From assembly GCA_031267895.1 (NCBI GenBank), contig JAIRYF010000007.1, forward strand, positions 1 to 62,978: a stretch of 62,978 nt of DNA. The letters are read 5' to 3'. Made by a program: the position numbers and the translations under genes. The notes under the pieces were generated by a model. That model did no database searches, was not told the DNA's origin, and saw only the letters and a program-made list of their open reading frames with translations. Below, piece by piece: positions 38,171-49,543 of this stretch. This DNA comes from Candidatus Methanoplasma glyptotermitis (lineage in GTDB: Archaea > Thermoplasmatota > Thermoplasmata > Methanomassiliicoccales > Methanomethylophilaceae). The number at the start of each line of letters is the position of its first letter. Position 1 is the stretch's first letter.

Positions 38171-41100
38171 ATGCTAGTTGGCTCTCGTGCGTTAGACCGC
38201 CTCCCTAGGGGGGGGGGGGAAACCAAGTAAGAAGGCAAATAGGATAGTGCTGGTGACAGCTCTTCTGGTAATTATGACCGCCTCGGCGTTCCTGCTGAGT
38301 GCTGACAACGGTTCGTCCGCGACCGAAATAGTGTTCGGATCGCCGGCGGACAGATTCACGTTCGTTTATGATGATTCGGACAGTCTTGATCTGGATGGAA
38401 ACCCAAGTACAAAGGAGGTCACGTTGAAGAGTTACAATTTCAATGAAGACCTGGTTACTGTTCCGAGCATATATACAGACGGCAATACGGGAATACAGTA
38501 CAAAGTGACTGTTATCGGTACGAACGCTTTCTTTCAAAAAGAGCATATGGTCACTCTCGATATGGGTGAAAACGTGAAAAGAATCGATGCCTCAGCGTTC
38601 AGAGAATGTACGGGACTGAAGAGCCTTAATCTGAAGAATGTAACGGATGTGGGCTATCAGGCATTTATGCATTGTACTAGTGTCACTTCGATTACAGCAA
38701 ACTACCTCGAAACTGTCGGAGACTATGCCTTTGCGATATTGGATGTGGTCAACTTTATTCCATATGCCGGCGATATACCGCTCATAGCGACTCTCAGTCT
38801 TCCTCATGTGAAAACGATAGGGGAGGGCGCGTTCGGAGCCAAAGTGAATACATCTCTTGCAAGGGATTTCAATTCCATCTCTCTTCCGGAGGTAGAAAAC
38901 ATCGGACCATACGCGTTCAACAAATCGAAGATAGAGGTCTCTTTCTCTATACCTGCTGCCGAGACTGTAGGTATGTTTGCGTTTTTCTTTGATGCTGCGG
39001 CCGATATGGATACGGCAAAGATAGGCTATTCACTTCAGCTCCAGAGTGTAACTGCGATCGGCAACAGCGCATTCACCGGAAGAAACATCGTCTCGGTCAC
39101 TCTGCCTGCGCTTCAGCTGTATACGATAGGTAACAACGTCTTTGAACATACAAAGCTGCCGTATGCGAATCTGGGCATGGTCTCAAACATAGGCGTTTCC
39201 GCATTTGACCACATTTATGCGCTGGAGTACTTCACAACTGCACCGGACAATCCGAAATATGTGTCGCTGATTTCCAATCCCGGCAGTCCCGGTGAAGAGG
39301 GGGCATTGTACAGAGTCGACAGCGGCGGAAATCCCGATCAGCTGTATAAATTACCAATGCTGATAAAGTCCAAACTTCAGGACAGCGGCAATAAGTTCAC
39401 TGTCAGAGACGGTGTGAAGCAAATGACATCATCGGCTTTCGAGAAATGTCCGTCCATATCTGTCGATCTTAATGAAATAATCTCCGTCCCGGTTAACGCG
39501 TTCTCCTCGTCCGATGTTCTCGAGGTCTCCGCCAAGAAAGTTGCAGCAATAAGCAGTTCGGCATTCACTGGCTGTTCATCCCTGACATCCTTTGAATTCC
39601 TTGATACAGGCGAGACGCTTGAAATCGGCGAAGCTGCTTTCTACGGAACTGGTCTCATAGAGGTGATTCTTCCTGAGAAAACCACTATCGGATCGGAAGC
39701 ATTCGCATCTCTCAGAAACGTCGCTGAGTTGATAGGAGTGTGGGGTGACACAAAGATAAAAGAAGATTCATTCAGCGGCGTGAGCATGGAGGCTCTCCGT
39801 GTCAGTTCAAATGCATCGACAAGGAGCGGCGCGGAGGCATTCTATCATGACTGGAATGATAAGGGGTGGATATACGGAAGTTCAGAGAAGGTTCCTTTGC
39901 TCCAGATATACAGCGAAGGCGGTGTCAAAATATCCGATCTCAAGCCCGACGGACAAGGACGGATACAGATAATGAATATGGCGACATTCAGTACCGATTC
40001 TTCACTCACAGGCGATTTGCAGTTTGTCGAATTCAAAAGTCTGAGAGATCCGCAGTTCCATATGATTTCCGTCAAGAGCGGCATATATGCCGCGGAGACG
40101 CATGGGAGTTTAGGAGATGGGATAAAAATAGCAGACAATGTCAACGGCAATACATACACTAATGGAAAAGAGGCTTACAGCGGAGATGGGGTTACTTGGG
40201 AACTTATCACAGAATACTATCTGATTATATTCTATACATTCCCCACTGACGGTGACGAGGATGATGATGGAATAGAGGATGGGCAAGATCCGGACTATAT
40301 AAACCCAGAACTCACGGGAAGCGACGTGAGCACACGCACATACTATACAGTGGGTTCATACCTTGCGGGAAGGGACCTTAAATCCATGCTTTGGCAATCG
40401 TTTGTCAGATACAGCCTTGCCGGATGGTATGTGGGAGATGATCCGGACCACAATCTCGTAAGCAATATGACCAATAACCGAGTGACATCAAGCGATGCAT
40501 TCGGGAGGAGCATCCAGGATTCATGGATATTCCGAGATTCGGTTACCGACGAAGGCTGGCTGAATCTCTATGCCAGATTCATGGGCAAGGAGTACAATAT
40601 CCAAACAGAGGCCAGGCTGACCGGGGGCCAAAATACAACCGGTAACAGCGATGATCCGAACGGCATCGGCGGAAGCGTCCAGCTTATATTGGATCCGCTT
40701 GTGCCCGGATACGATGGTTTCGAAACGGGAACAGGCGGGGCCGGTCAGGGCAGTTACCCGTTCGGAACATCCATAACTCTCAACGCTATACCCAATGCAG
40801 GATATGCGTTCGTCGGCTGGGGAGTTATAGAGATGGCAGAGGGCGAGGAGGGAAGTACTGCTCATCCGCTGTTCACCATCAAAAGTGACAGAAGCTATCT
40901 TGATAAAACGGGCATCGATCGCATCGCCGTTTGGACATTCGATCTGCCTTCACAGATAAAGTATGTGGCTTATTTCGCCAAAACAACGACTGTGAATTTC
41001 GATCAAAACAAAGCCAACGCTGTCAACAGTAGCAAAGAATACGTCATCGGTGACAGACTGGTCGAAAACAACAATGACTACAACGGCTATGATTGGGATG

Positions 41101-44100
41101 CATTGGTTGAGGACCCAGCGGGAACTGTCGGACAGAACGGCAAAGGAATTTCGTCATATCCCAGCACACCCGTAAACACCGATCTGACATTCGGCGGATG
41201 GTACTATAATACAACAGCTTATGCACTGTACGACAGTACCGATGCCGCGTTCCCGGGCACTTATTTAAAAACACTTCAAATAATACCGACCACACCGAAT
41301 CCCCTGACCCTCGTTGCGAAATGGTATGCCACGATAACGTTCTATCCGGATGACGGAACAAACGATGCCAGTCTGACCGGAACGGGTCTGACCGAGACGG
41401 GAAGCGGTACCGGCGTGTACACCTACCAGCATGATGCGGGCAAATATGCTGCAGGCACAGGTTACAACGGAGCTTTCGACTACGGTGTTGCTCTTTCGCC
41501 TACTGCACCGGATATGGCATTCAATGGCTGGTATGTCCTTTCGGGCGGCAATACGTTCAGCGACATCGACACAGTGACAGCCGGAACGAACAGCGGTACG
41601 CCGTACCCAGACATATACGGCACCAAAAAGAGACTTCAGCCGGGGACGCTGGTTGACGGTCACACATCTCTGATGGCATTGTATGTTGCCAACGCAGAAT
41701 TCTACTTCAACGGAGCCGACAGCATTGATACGTCGGTCAGTTTGCCGTCGCCATATTCGGTGACGGTCGGGGTATCGGAGCCTGTATACCTGGGCAGCTC
41801 TCCTTTCGATGCGGTAAACGCGGCGATGCTGAGTACAAATACTTATAAGTCTGATACGAAGGACAGTAAAATGGAATTTATGGGCTGGTATGTATCAGCC
41901 GACGGCAGTACTTCTCCGGTTGCGACCGATGCCAAATATAGTTCAACCACACAGATTACCGGGAACGTTAAACTGATTGCAGGATGGGGAGTATCCGTTA
42001 CCTTCAGTGCCGACGGTCTGTCATCAATAGACGACACAGGTACAGGAGATGAATGGATCTCGTCTGACTATGCTTTTACCGTTCTGGAAGGGACTGTATT
42101 TGAGGTCGATTACGACAGCGGCAGTGCAGGAGAATGCATGCCAGTACTGACATCTGGGGGTGAGTCTCCGACATCATGGTATGACGGTGTGAGTCACCCG
42201 TATATCTGGTATACAGACGGCGTAACAAAGTATACGTACAGTGTTGTGCTGACCCCCGAATTCGGAGACCTCTTCCAATTCAACACCATGGGCGGAAATA
42301 CAGGTATTGTTTACGTCGCGTACTATTCCTCCGAAACATTCGGGGATGTCCTTGAACATTTTTACGATAACATCAATGACGCAGGGACATATGTCAATCC
42401 GACGAAGACCGGACTTTACTACGAGGATGACGGAACTGTCATAACGCCGGGACAGAAGCCCAACACGGTCTGGTACAAAGATGACGGAGATACGGCAACG
42501 GAAAATCCGAATATAGTATATGTCGGCAATCAGAGTACTCTGGTAAAATGGGACCTGGAAGATCCCGTTTCAGCATCGAATGCTTATGCGTACATAAGAT
42601 GGCTGGCGGATGTGAATTTCGACAGAAATGTACCATATACCAGTGCCGATACCGGCACTACGGCGAATCCGGTCAGTATTACAGGTATTGACGAGGGCAC
42701 CCCATTTTCGTCGCTGTCCGGAGATATGCCGGCAGTCCCCCAGTACAATACAGCCAATGATAAAACATTCAGAGGATGGTATGTCGGCACAACGCAGTAC
42801 GGACTTCCGGACGGAACCGTTTACACCGGAGCCCCCGGCGTTACAGGGACTGTAGAACTTGTTGCAAAATGGAATGTTGAGGTTAAATTCTACTACACAG
42901 GAACTCTGACCAATGCCACTGTGGGGACCGTCGGAACCGATGCCGTCGGAAGTTATATCATAATTGACGTGGGAACCGCCAACAAAGTCTCCGCTGTGCC
43001 TTCGGTCTCAAAGACAAACTTTACCAACAACCATGTGTTCTGGTATGAGAATGGATTCGATGGAACCGTGCCGATAAATGTGTCGAGCATGGCATCGCCG
43101 CCGTCGGAGGCATTTGATCTGACTCAGGACATAATGGTAAATAAGACGCTCTATGTCAGATGGTACGCGGTGGTGGACTTCAGCGTGGACCACACGGTCG
43201 GCGGGTTTTTCGGTACCGTAAGCAAGAATTTGCTCGAGGGATCCAAGCTTTCGGATCTGCCCGAAGATTTGGACCCATATTCCAGCAGTATGCAGCATGC
43301 CGATTGGGAATTCATCGGGTGGTTCAAAGCTCCTCTGACAGCAGATTATGAGGACCTCGGAACGCCATACTACAGAACAGAGTTCGACTATCTGCCCGAT
43401 GACGGGATCACACCGTCAGACAGCGCATCTTCTCTCATCTCGGGAAATGTGACTCTGCACTGGGAGTATGTCGTGCAGGTGAGCTTCGATCCGGGATATG
43501 AGGGAGCGGCACCGATAGATTCGCAGTACCTGCGCGTGGACGAACCGCTTCCGGCCTCCGGAGACAGGTTCACCGCCAAACCGCTGAGAGACGGGGTGGC
43601 ATTCACAGGGTGGTACAATGTCCTCTTGGGAAAGAAATATACCGAGAATGTTCATAACAGCGATGTCCCGAATTCTGAATTGGTCAGCAATTCTATGACC
43701 CTGACGGCAACATGGCTTGTGGTCGTGAAATTCTACGATTTGGATCAATACCGGATGAACGGACTGCAGATCGCCCTGTCCGCGGCGGTGACTCTGAATG
43801 TCGGCCCGGACAGACTTCAGGACACGGACGATGATTTCTTAGAGATGCCGGAAGGCACACAGATAAGGCAGTTTGTAACCAGCGATCCTTATGTGGCAGG
43901 CAAATCATTTGTCTCATGGTTCGCTGAGCAGGAACAGTACGCATCCGGTGCGCCGGACGGCCTATACTCGGACGGGGATACGTCATACGGACTGTCTGAC
44001 AGGATTCTCGGAGATGTCATACTGACCGCAGGATATGGAATTTCGCTGCACTTCGATACCAACGGAGGAACTCCCTCGTCCATCCCGGATGTGCTGGTCA

Positions 44101-45797
44101 TTGAAGGGCAGAGCATAACTCTTCCGGAAAAGCCGGCCAAAAGCAGGCTGACATTCAGCGGATGGGATGACGGTTTGACGGTCTTGGATGCAGGCGACAC
44201 CGTGACCCCTGTCAGCGAGATTACATTTTCCGCGAAATGGCTGGTCGTCGTGAAGATATACGACGGCATCTCGATGACGCCTGTGGCATCCATGCAGTGG
44301 GACGAGGATGCCGGTCCGGATTTCGGATATGATGTCGTGACGAGTTCCGATTACGACGGTTATGTGATAAAGGCGGAAATATCCTGGACAGATTCGGCAG
44401 GCTCTCACGGAGTCACGCTGGAAAAGTTCATTGACAGATATGACAGCTCTGCCGGCGATTGGGTTTCTCTGTACTCCGTGTTCGACGGATGGATAGATCC
44501 CTTCACTGGCACGAAACTGTCGCCGACGGCCGATTTGGAAGACCTGTTTGCAGGTTACGCAGATTCGGCAGCTCTGTTTGCCACTTGGAAAGAGAGAGTA
44601 AGATTCTATGACGGCGATGTTCTACTGCGCACAGATTACGTTGAATCCGGAGCATATCTCGGAACCAAGGCCCAGAGTGCGGCCGAATGGTCTGATCTAT
44701 ACAATCCGACGGTTCCGCTCAACTCGGGTACTTATAGGATACTCAGCAGCGGGGATTTCCTCGCGATTGAGTTCATTACCGTAACTTTCAACGGCAATGG
44801 CGGAACTCCGCAGCTGCAGACATTCAGCGATGTGATATCCGGACAGATGCTCGGCCTAATATCCGGCCTCTCGGAACCAACCCGCAGCGGGATGTACTTC
44901 GCCGGGTGGTATCTGGGCGACACAAGGTATTCTTTCACCGACAAGCTGTATGGCAATGCCGAACTTACCGCAAGATGGGAGTCCGCTCCGGTGGAGAGAT
45001 ATACCGTATTCGCGGCAGCGTATGACGGCGCAAGCATATCTCCGTCGGGAATGATCAAAGTCATGCGCGGAGATTCGGTTTTCTTTGATTTCAACGTTGT
45101 CAGAGGAGATTCGCCGGTGGTGCTGATCGACGGCCAAAGAATCAACTCCGAGGGAATGTCATCCTATGTTTTCAGCAATGTAATGAGCGACCGTTCCATC
45201 GAGATTTTGACGGAACCCGATTTACGGGATGCTGCAGCGTTCCTTTCAGTGGACATCAGCGGCAAAGGAGATGTGCTGTACAGCTCCGACAACGGAACAT
45301 CTTTCAGAATGTATACTGCGCCTCTCCCGATATACGAGGGATTGGATTATGTTCTGGAGGCGGTACCGGCCAGTTCCAGCCACTTTGATCGGTGGAGCGG
45401 CGATGTTTCGGGCAGTGATCCGAGAGTGTACATCGTGGCTGATGGATCAAGGAGTTTCAATGTCACCGCGGAATTCGGAAGTCAGTCAGAATTTTTCGGG
45501 ACCGGGGAACTGGGAATCGCAAACCTGATATGCATGATAATATCTATTGCGATAGGTCTGTCAGCAGTTGCCGTTGCCCGCAGGAAGGACTGCGAAAGCA
45601 ACGGAACAGGCAAGGTCCTGATGTGCGGTGTTTTGGTCGCAGTGTTTATCTCGGCGGTGCTGTTCTTCCTGACTCAGGGATTCAGCGGACAGTGCATAGT
45701 GTATGACAAATGGAGTATTGCGATGGCAGTACTGACTGCGGCAGCACTTGTCATGACATTGGCGGGCGCGAAGTACGGATGCAAAAGAAAGCAATGA
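38171..45797 (+). CDS. Giant BspA/InlB-type surface protein, poly-G phase-variable, OUT of frame here
   Basis: About 2,541 residues if in frame. The likely start, ATG 38171, sits just after the promoter. With the present 12 G it reaches TAA at 38228; with 11 (or 14) G it reads RLPRGGGKPSKKANRI and joins the long frame, giving basic tail, poly-Gly and signal-anchor helix (IVLVTALLVIMTASAFLLS) as in the 10-18 kb paralogues. A GTG near 38241 is an alternative start bypassing the tract. Order: about ten BspA/LRR_5 repeats to about residue 560, a beta region with an acidic calcium-type loop (DGDEDDDGIEDGQDPD), then about a dozen InlB/Listeria-Bacteroides repeats (FxGWY motifs: GGWYYN, NGWYVL, MGWYVS, RGWYVG, TGWYNV, AGWYLG) and a C-terminal block of about four hydrophobic helices. 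Probably an adhesin. Confidence 0.85.
38208..38219 (+). repeat. 12-G homopolymer tract of the giant surface protein (OFF)
   Basis: Twelve G between CTCCCTA and AAACCAAG. It lacks the AATTATAATTTCCCC element found at the three clustered genes, so the tract arose or spread separately from that element. Confidence 0.75.
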
Positions 45798-45817
45798 TTT
45801 CAGAAACAATTTAGTGC

Positions 45818-45846
45818 GGATGGGGGTCGGCCCCATCCTCTTTTCC
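45818..45846 (+). terminator. Hairpin terminator after the giant surface protein
   Basis: Stem GGATGGGG / CCCCATCC (45818-45825, 45831-45838) followed by TCTTTTCCC. Confidence 0.75.
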
Positions 45847-45893
45847 CATATTTTTGAAAATGCCGTATATATCGCGGAAAATAGTACACAATG

Positions 45894-45902
45894 TTAAATA
45901 TT
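45894..45902 (+). promoter_or_regulatory. TATA box, leaderless start of MBL gene
   Basis: TTAAATATT lies 28-20 bp before ATG 45922, placing the transcription start at or next to the start codon. Confidence 0.55.
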
Positions 45903-45921
45903 CTTACTATGTCCTCCTTTC

Positions 45922-46563
45922 ATGGTCATCTGCCAGATCAACGCCGACCCGTCGTTCGATTCGAACATCTACTTGATCATCGGCGGCCGGACTGCCCTTA
46001 TTGACACAGGAACCGGCGGTGCCAATCCCGAAAATATAGCCGGGATAAAGAAAATCCTCAAAGGGAAAAATTTAGATATGATAATCCTCACGCACTTCCA
46101 CTATGATCACACGGGCGGTCTCTCGGGGATGCTGAAGGAATTCGATTCGGAGGTGTCAGCCGGGGCAGGCGATGCTCCGTACATAATGGGCGGAGACCCG
46201 ATATATACTATGTCGGGCATGTTCGGCGGAGAACACGAACCGGTTGACGTGATAGGATTGACGGAAGATGATATCGTCGATCTGGGAGATCACAGACTGC
46301 GTGTGATAAACACGCCGGGACACACATGCGGCGGAATATGCCTGTACGATGAGATAACACACTCTCTTTTTTCTGGTGACACGGTATTCAGCCGAGGGGT
46401 GGGGAGGACAGACTTCCCGACCGGTTCGGCGAAGGAACTTACAGAATCGCTCAGGAAACTAAGCGGGATTGACGTGAAGATGCTTTATCCGGGACACTCG
46501 GATATATCATCTGATGGGAACGAGGCCGTGAGATACGGCCTTTTGATGATGGGAGGTCTTTAA
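45922..46563 (+). CDS. Metallo-beta-lactamase-fold hydrolase (glyoxalase II-like)
   Basis: A 213-residue binuclear metal hydrolase. The HxHxDH motif is THFHYDH at 56-62 with later ligands in NTPGHTCGG near 135 and SGDTVF near 156, and YPGHSD near 193. The compact size and GHTxG motif fit glyoxalase II-like or persulfide dioxygenase-like hydrolases; the exact substrate is unknown. First gene of a three-gene unit with tsaC and map; stop and next start are adjacent. Confidence 0.85.
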   Translation: MVICQINADPSFDSNIYLIIGGRTALIDTGTGGANPENIAGIKKILKGKNLDMIILTHFHYDHTGGLSGMLKEFDSEVSAGAGDAPYIMGGDPIYTMSGMFGGEHEPVDVIGLTEDDIVDLGDHRLRVINTPGHTCGGICLYDEITHSLFSGDTVFSRGVGRTDFPTGSAKELTESLRKLSGIDVKMLYPGHSDISSDGNEAVRYGLLMMGGL

Positions 46564-47202
46564 GTGAAAATAGTGAAATGTGATTATGCGAATGGTTTTG
46601 ACCGAATATGCGAAGAGGCCGTCGCAGAAGCCGCTGAGGAGATCGCCGCGGGAAATCTCATTGTGTATCCAACCGAGACCGTCTATGGCATAGGTGCGGA
46701 TATATTCAATGAAGTTGCCGTCAAAAATCTCTATCTTGCAAAGAAAAGACCGTTCGATATGGCCCTGTCCGTGGCTGTCAGCGACAGGAACATGATGGAG
46801 AGCATAGCCATCCTGGATGAGAATGCGGATAAACTGGTAAGAGCTTTTCTCCCCGGTCCGCTGACGATGGTCATCGAGAAGAAGCCCGACATACCTGATA
46901 TGGTGACCGCGATGTCAAAAAAGGTTGGGATAAGGATGCCCGACCATCCCGTTGCGACGAAGATTGTGAAGAAGACAGGTCCTATAGTAGCGACATCAGC
47001 CAATCTTCATTCGCACCCGGACGCGACCGATACGAATTCGGCGGTCAGGGACCTGGGTCAATCGGTGAGTCTGTACATCGATTCCGGACCAAGCAAGCTG
47101 AAGAAACCCTCCACCATAGTGTGGATAGCGAACGGCGAGGTAGAGATAGCGAGGCAGGGTGCGATAACGGTCAAAGATATAGAGGAAGTAATCAATGCTT
47201 AA
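46564..47202 (+). CDS. tsaC: Threonylcarbamoyl-AMP synthase (Sua5/YrdC/TsaC)
   Basis: Makes threonylcarbamoyl-adenylate from threonine, bicarbonate and ATP for t6A at position 37 of ANN-decoding tRNAs. The 212 residues cover the YrdC domain: VYPTETVYGIGADI near 36-49, KKRPFDMALSVAV near 61 (the KxR...S/T binding site), PGPLTMVIEKK near 99, and VGIRMPDHP with ATSANLH near 142. No Sua5 C-terminal domain, so it is the short type. GTG start at 46564, right after the MBL stop. Overlaps map by 8 bases. Confidence 0.93.
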   Translation: MKIVKCDYANGFDRICEEAVAEAAEEIAAGNLIVYPTETVYGIGADIFNEVAVKNLYLAKKRPFDMALSVAVSDRNMMESIAILDENADKLVRAFLPGPLTMVIEKKPDIPDMVTAMSKKVGIRMPDHPVATKIVKKTGPIVATSANLHSHPDATDTNSAVRDLGQSVSLYIDSGPSKLKKPSTIVWIANGEVEIARQGAITVKDIEEVINA

Positions 47203-48085
47203 TGAAGAGGATCTTTTCAAACTGAGAAAAGCGGGAAAAGTGGCTGCGGCAGCAAGGTCCGCAGGAATAGACATGGTTAGAGAGGGCGCGAAACTGTACG
47301 ATGTTGCGCAGGAAGTCGAAGGATACATAAGATCAAAAGGCTGTGGCATAGCGTTCCCATGCAACATAAGCATCAACGAAGTTGCGGCTCATTATACTCC
47401 CTGCATCAACGACACCAAAGTCTTTGACAGAGGAGATGTTGTCAAAGTAGACTGCGGTGCCGAATTGGACGGATATGTGGGTGATACCGCAGGTACTGTC
47501 GAGGTCGGTACCAGAAGATACAAGGATATGATAGAGTCATCGAAACGCGCCAGGGACACCGTAGCAGAGTTCATAGGAGCCGGGACACCGATAGGAGAAA
47601 TCGGCAGAGCGGTTGAAATGAGTATGCATACGGACGGCTTCAAGCCTGTGCAGAATCTATGCGGACATCAGATAAAACCGTATGACCTGCATGCGGGACT
47701 TTCTATACCAAGCTACGATGACGGCAATGCAGAGAGACTTGTTCCGGGGATGGTAGTGGCGATCGAACCTTTCGCCACGAACGGCAAAGGAATGGTAACC
47801 GACGGTCCGCCGGGTAACATAGTGAAGATAATCAGAGAAAAGAAGCTTGTCGATCCCGGGGCGCAGGAGTTTTTCGAGTATGTAAAAGGGGAATTCAAAT
47901 CGTTCCCGTTCTGTGCCAGAAGCTGTGATTTCCCGAATTCCGAGAAGCACGTCAAGACTTTGCTGAGGCACGGTGTACTGTTAGGGTATACGCAGATGGT
48001 GGAGGGCGCGAAAGGAATTGTCACCCAGCACGAGCACACCTTCTACATAGCGGGAGAGAGGGCGGAAGTGACGACCCTTCCGTAA
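47195..48085 (+). CDS. map: Methionine aminopeptidase, type II
   Basis: Removes the initiator methionine from new proteins; 296 residues. The pita-bread metal ligands are visible: DCGAELDGYVGDTAGTV (Asp, Asp) near 85-101, NLCGHQI (His) near 153, AIEPFAT (Glu) near 188, and QHEHTFYI (Glu) near 278. The insertion between the ligands and GHQIKPYDLHAG mark type II, as in archaea and eukaryotes. Last gene of MBL-tsaC-map. Confidence 0.95.
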   Translation: MLNEEDLFKLRKAGKVAAAARSAGIDMVREGAKLYDVAQEVEGYIRSKGCGIAFPCNISINEVAAHYTPCINDTKVFDRGDVVKVDCGAELDGYVGDTAGTVEVGTRRYKDMIESSKRARDTVAEFIGAGTPIGEIGRAVEMSMHTDGFKPVQNLCGHQIKPYDLHAGLSIPSYDDGNAERLVPGMVVAIEPFATNGKGMVTDGPPGNIVKIIREKKLVDPGAQEFFEYVKGEFKSFPFCARSCDFPNSEKHVKTLLRHGVLLGYTQMVEGAKGIVTQHEHTFYIAGERAEVTTLP

Positions 48086-48123
48086 AGGTTTATCTATGAT
48101 CTGATGTTACGCAATACCAACAA

Positions 48124-48208
48124 GCCGATGTTGCCAAGCCCGGTCAAAGGCGTCGGACTCAAGATCCGTTCTCGTAGGAGTTCACCGGTTCGAATCCGGT
48201 CATCGGCA
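48124..48208 (+). tRNA. tRNA-Leu (anticodon CAA), integration site
   Basis: Class II tRNA: acceptor GCCGATG / CATCGGC, anticodon loop CTCAAGA (anticodon CAA), long variable arm CTCGTAGGAG, T arm ACCGG-TTCGAAT-CCGGT, discriminator A. CC follows, but the final A of CCA is not encoded. A GTTTATCT TATA-like box lies about 35 bp upstream. Its 3' half overlaps the end of the integrase gene on the other strand, marking it as the attachment site of the element to the right. Confidence 0.95.
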
Positions 48209-49175
48209 CCTTTTCACTATAGCCAGCATCATTTTTTGTATCGCCTTTTCTGCCTGCGTTCGCATCCCATGTTCTCTTGGCTTTTTCGATCGCCTCCTTA
48301 TTTCTGCGACGGGCGTAAAACTTCTCTGTGGTGTTGGTGTTAGAATGCCCCATCAGCACAGATACGTTTTCGATATCCAATCCGTTATCAACATACTGCT
48401 GACCGAAAGTACGGCGGCACATCCTGAAATCAAAGCAGATACCGCATTCAGAAACAACAAGTTCCTTAATTGCCCTAAGACGGTTAGCCGAAAGGAAACC
48501 GTCATCAGAAGTAGGAGAGGGAAACAAAGCATCAGAACACGTTGAGCGGATTGCCATGTATCTCTGAAGAACAGAACGGAGAACATCAGGAACCGGAACG
48601 GTTCTAACAACTCCGTAAGAATTTTCCCCTTTGGGATGATTGATCGTAAATTCCCAATCAATCATATTAAGATCAGAAAACTTAGCAAGCCTCAGCTCCT
48701 TGGTACGGGTTCCGCAGAAAAGAAAGAGACCGACCATAGAATAAGCACGGAGATGGGTAAGATCGCCGGGAACATCCGAAAGCTTACGCCTGAAAATATC
48801 CAAGTCCTCCTTGGACATAGAAGGAAGACGGGGATTCCTCTGAATCGGACGGAGACCGGGATTTTTCCGGAGGCAGAACGCAACGGCGTTATTGTCGCAC
48901 CATTCGCAAAGCTGCTTAATGTACGTAACATCTTTAGAGAGTTCGGACTTGGAAAGACCAAGGCCCTTCCTATACAGAATGAATGACTTAATATCTTCCG
49001 GAGAAAGGTTCTGAGGAGATGAAGAAGATACCTTACCTTCCTGCCTGAGCATGCGAATATCCCGATCCATTCTTTTATAGCGTCTGCGAACACCTTTTAC
49101 GGTTATATCGGACCATATACCGGTCTGAGCAAGAAGATACTTCTCGGCAAATTCCATGAAAGGATACCTTGACAT
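48159..49175 (-). CDS. int: Tyrosine recombinase / integrase
   Basis: Site-specific recombinase of 338 residues. An N-terminal SAM-like core-binding domain (about 50-120: LSPEDIKSFILYRKGLGLSKSEL) precedes the catalytic domain with the first Arg in LFLFCGTRTKELRLAKF near 157, then FDFRMCRRTFGQQYVDNG near 255 (Arg present; the usual His of HxxR is Cys), VSVLMGHSNTNTTEKFYAR with His and the nucleophile Tyr near 290. The last residues, PMTGFEPVNSYENGS, are translated from the antisense of tRNA-Leu, so the attachment core lies within the 3' end of the gene. Last gene of the leftward operon. Confidence 0.92.
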   Translation of the reverse strand: MSRYPFMEFAEKYLLAQTGIWSDITVKGVRRRYKRMDRDIRMLRQEGKVSSSSPQNLSPEDIKSFILYRKGLGLSKSELSKDVTYIKQLCEWCDNNAVAFCLRKNPGLRPIQRNPRLPSMSKEDLDIFRRKLSDVPGDLTHLRAYSMVGLFLFCGTRTKELRLAKFSDLNMIDWEFTINHPKGENSYGVVRTVPVPDVLRSVLQRYMAIRSTCSDALFPSPTSDDGFLSANRLRAIKELVVSECGICFDFRMCRRTFGQQYVDNGLDIENVSVLMGHSNTNTTEKFYARRRNKEAIEKAKRTWDANAGRKGDTKNDAGYSEKVPMTGFEPVNSYENGS

Positions 49176-49364
49176 TTAGACATACCACCCTAGAATAGTG
49201 ATTTGACTCAGAAGATCCTCAAATAAGTCACAGGTAGAATCAAAAAGCATATCGATAAAATCCGAATATGTGCAGACGCTCCTGTCTTCCTCAGAAAGCT
49301 TCTCCAGTTCCTTATAAAGATCAGTCAAAAGCCGGTAGATATCGTCTATATCGGGAGCGGACAT
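49176..49364 (-). CDS. Small acidic protein, unrecognised
   Basis: 62 residues, strongly acidic and helical (YRLLTDLYKELEKLSEEDRS), no membrane helix. Starts one base after the stop of the upstream 60-aa gene and ends where the integrase begins, so it is translationally coupled. No family recognised; a regulator of excision is possible from position only. Confidence 0.6.
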   Translation of the reverse strand: MSAPDIDDIYRLLTDLYKELEKLSEEDRSVCTYSDFIDMLFDSTCDLFEDLLSQITILGWYV

Positions 49365-49541
49365 TCAGGCCACCCCCAGAGAGACTTCGTACGGATACAG
49401 GTACCCGAGATCCTCCAAGAACCTGAGATACGGGCGAATCTCGGAGAGAGGCAGAACAAAGCGTTCAGAAAGCCAATCATTACAGGAAGGATCGAACACC
49501 AGCACAAGATAATCACGGAGAACATCAGCAGATCCGGACAT
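49365..49541 (-). CDS. Small protein, unrecognised
   Basis: About 58 residues from ATG 49541 (a TTG at 49547 is two codons upstream). Contains DYLVLVFDPSCNDWLSERFV and PYLRFLEDLGYLYPYEV, compatible with a small globular domain. Sits between the exonuclease and the 62-aa gene with overlapping or abutting ends in the same operon. Function unknown. Confidence 0.6.
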   Translation of the reverse strand: MSGSADVLRDYLVLVFDPSCNDWLSERFVLPLSEIRPYLRFLEDLGYLYPYEVSLGVA

Positions 49542-49543
49542 AA

